A stretch of DNA of 64,000 nt from Blastomonas sp. (lineage in GTDB: Bacteria; Pseudomonadota; Alphaproteobacteria; Sphingomonadales; Sphingomonadaceae): positions 103,541-167,540 of the forward strand of contig NZ_JAUCZC010000005.1 in assembly GCF_030373265.1 (NCBI RefSeq), written 5' to 3'. Every line of letters starts with the position of its first letter. Within the stretch, counting starts at the first letter, position 1. The translations under genes and the position numbers were made by a program. Of this stretch, positions 63,850-64,000 are shown piece after piece. The notes below the pieces were generated by a model, which saw nothing but the letters and a program-made list of their open reading frames with translations, searched no databases and was not told where the DNA came from.

Positions 63850-64000
63850 CCGGTGGGGCTTGCGGTCGAGAATCGCCGACCGGCCGCGCGCCAGAATCGG
63901 CCCTATCGCACCGTGAACGGGCAACTGCAAACCGCTTTCGACGGTCCGTGTAACGCTGCGGCAAATGCTGGCAAACACGATGAACCTGTCCTATCGCTTG

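Noticed and set aside
63980..64000. Start of a + strand gene at the right edge (ATG 63980)
   Set aside because: Only seven codons are visible and there is no clear ribosome binding site, so it cannot be supported.

Overview
The window looks like a chromosomal piece of an aerobic alphaproteobacterium of the Sphingomonadales. The basis is the high-GC coding style, two TonB-dependent receptors paired with secreted peptidases, the many DUF885 metallohydrolases, and the lptD-surA-pdxA-rsmA block at the right end. I see no rRNA, tRNA, CRISPR array, insertion sequence or phage gene. Coding density is very high, and many start and stop codons overlap by 1 to 8 bases, which marks out operons.

Layout. 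1-4.8 kb: a molybdenum hydroxylase (three subunits, the largest cut by the window edge) downstream of a DUF885 protein. 5.3-14.9 kb: a + strand peptide-scavenging operon (TonB receptor, S9 peptidase, DUF885, DUF3830-like protein, BASS transporter, FAD amine oxidase). 15-25.9 kb: MarR regulator, DUF885, a cyclase-family hydrolase plus 2-oxoacid:ferredoxin oxidoreductase operon, a TPR/2OG-oxygenase protein, another MarR regulator and a secreted M24 peptidase. 26-34.8 kb: an eight-gene - strand operon for an aromatic acyl-CoA, probably 2-aminobenzoyl-CoA (flavin monooxygenase/OYE fusion, SDR, MarR, enoyl-CoA hydratase, acyl-CoA dehydrogenase, thioesterase, RidA, glutaryl-CoA dehydrogenase). It faces an aminotransferase across a 28-bp palindrome. 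34.9-45.9 kb: DUF885, RidA, VOC protein, a three-part D-hydroxyproline-dehydrogenase-like flavoenzyme with a DapA-family lyase, a LysR regulator, and a DUF885-DUF3311-sodium/solute symporter operon. 46-53.8 kb: two secreted COG1228 amidohydrolases, a SnoaL-like secreted protein, a second TonB receptor and a sixth DUF885 protein. 54-58 kb: a methyltransferase/membrane-protein operon behind an FNR-type box, and a D-aminoacylase-type amidohydrolase. 58.2-63.9 kb: the conserved rsmA-pdxA-surA-lptD block.

How it may work together (inference). Two catabolic themes stand out. The first is uptake and stepwise hydrolysis of peptides rich in proline or hydroxyproline: TonB receptors, S9 and M24 peptidases, prolidase-like amidohydrolases and DUF885 enzymes outside the cytoplasm, then a symporter, a D-hydroxyproline dehydrogenase and a DapA-type deaminase inside. 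Three copies of a GTTGCG-N5-CGCAAC motif, next to the LysR gene and two other promoters, suggest that one regulator controls this half. The second is isatin/anthranilate-type metabolism: an isatin-hydrolase-like enzyme and an IorAB-like oxidoreductase could deliver 2-aminobenzoyl-CoA directly to the 26-33 kb operon, which has no CoA ligase.
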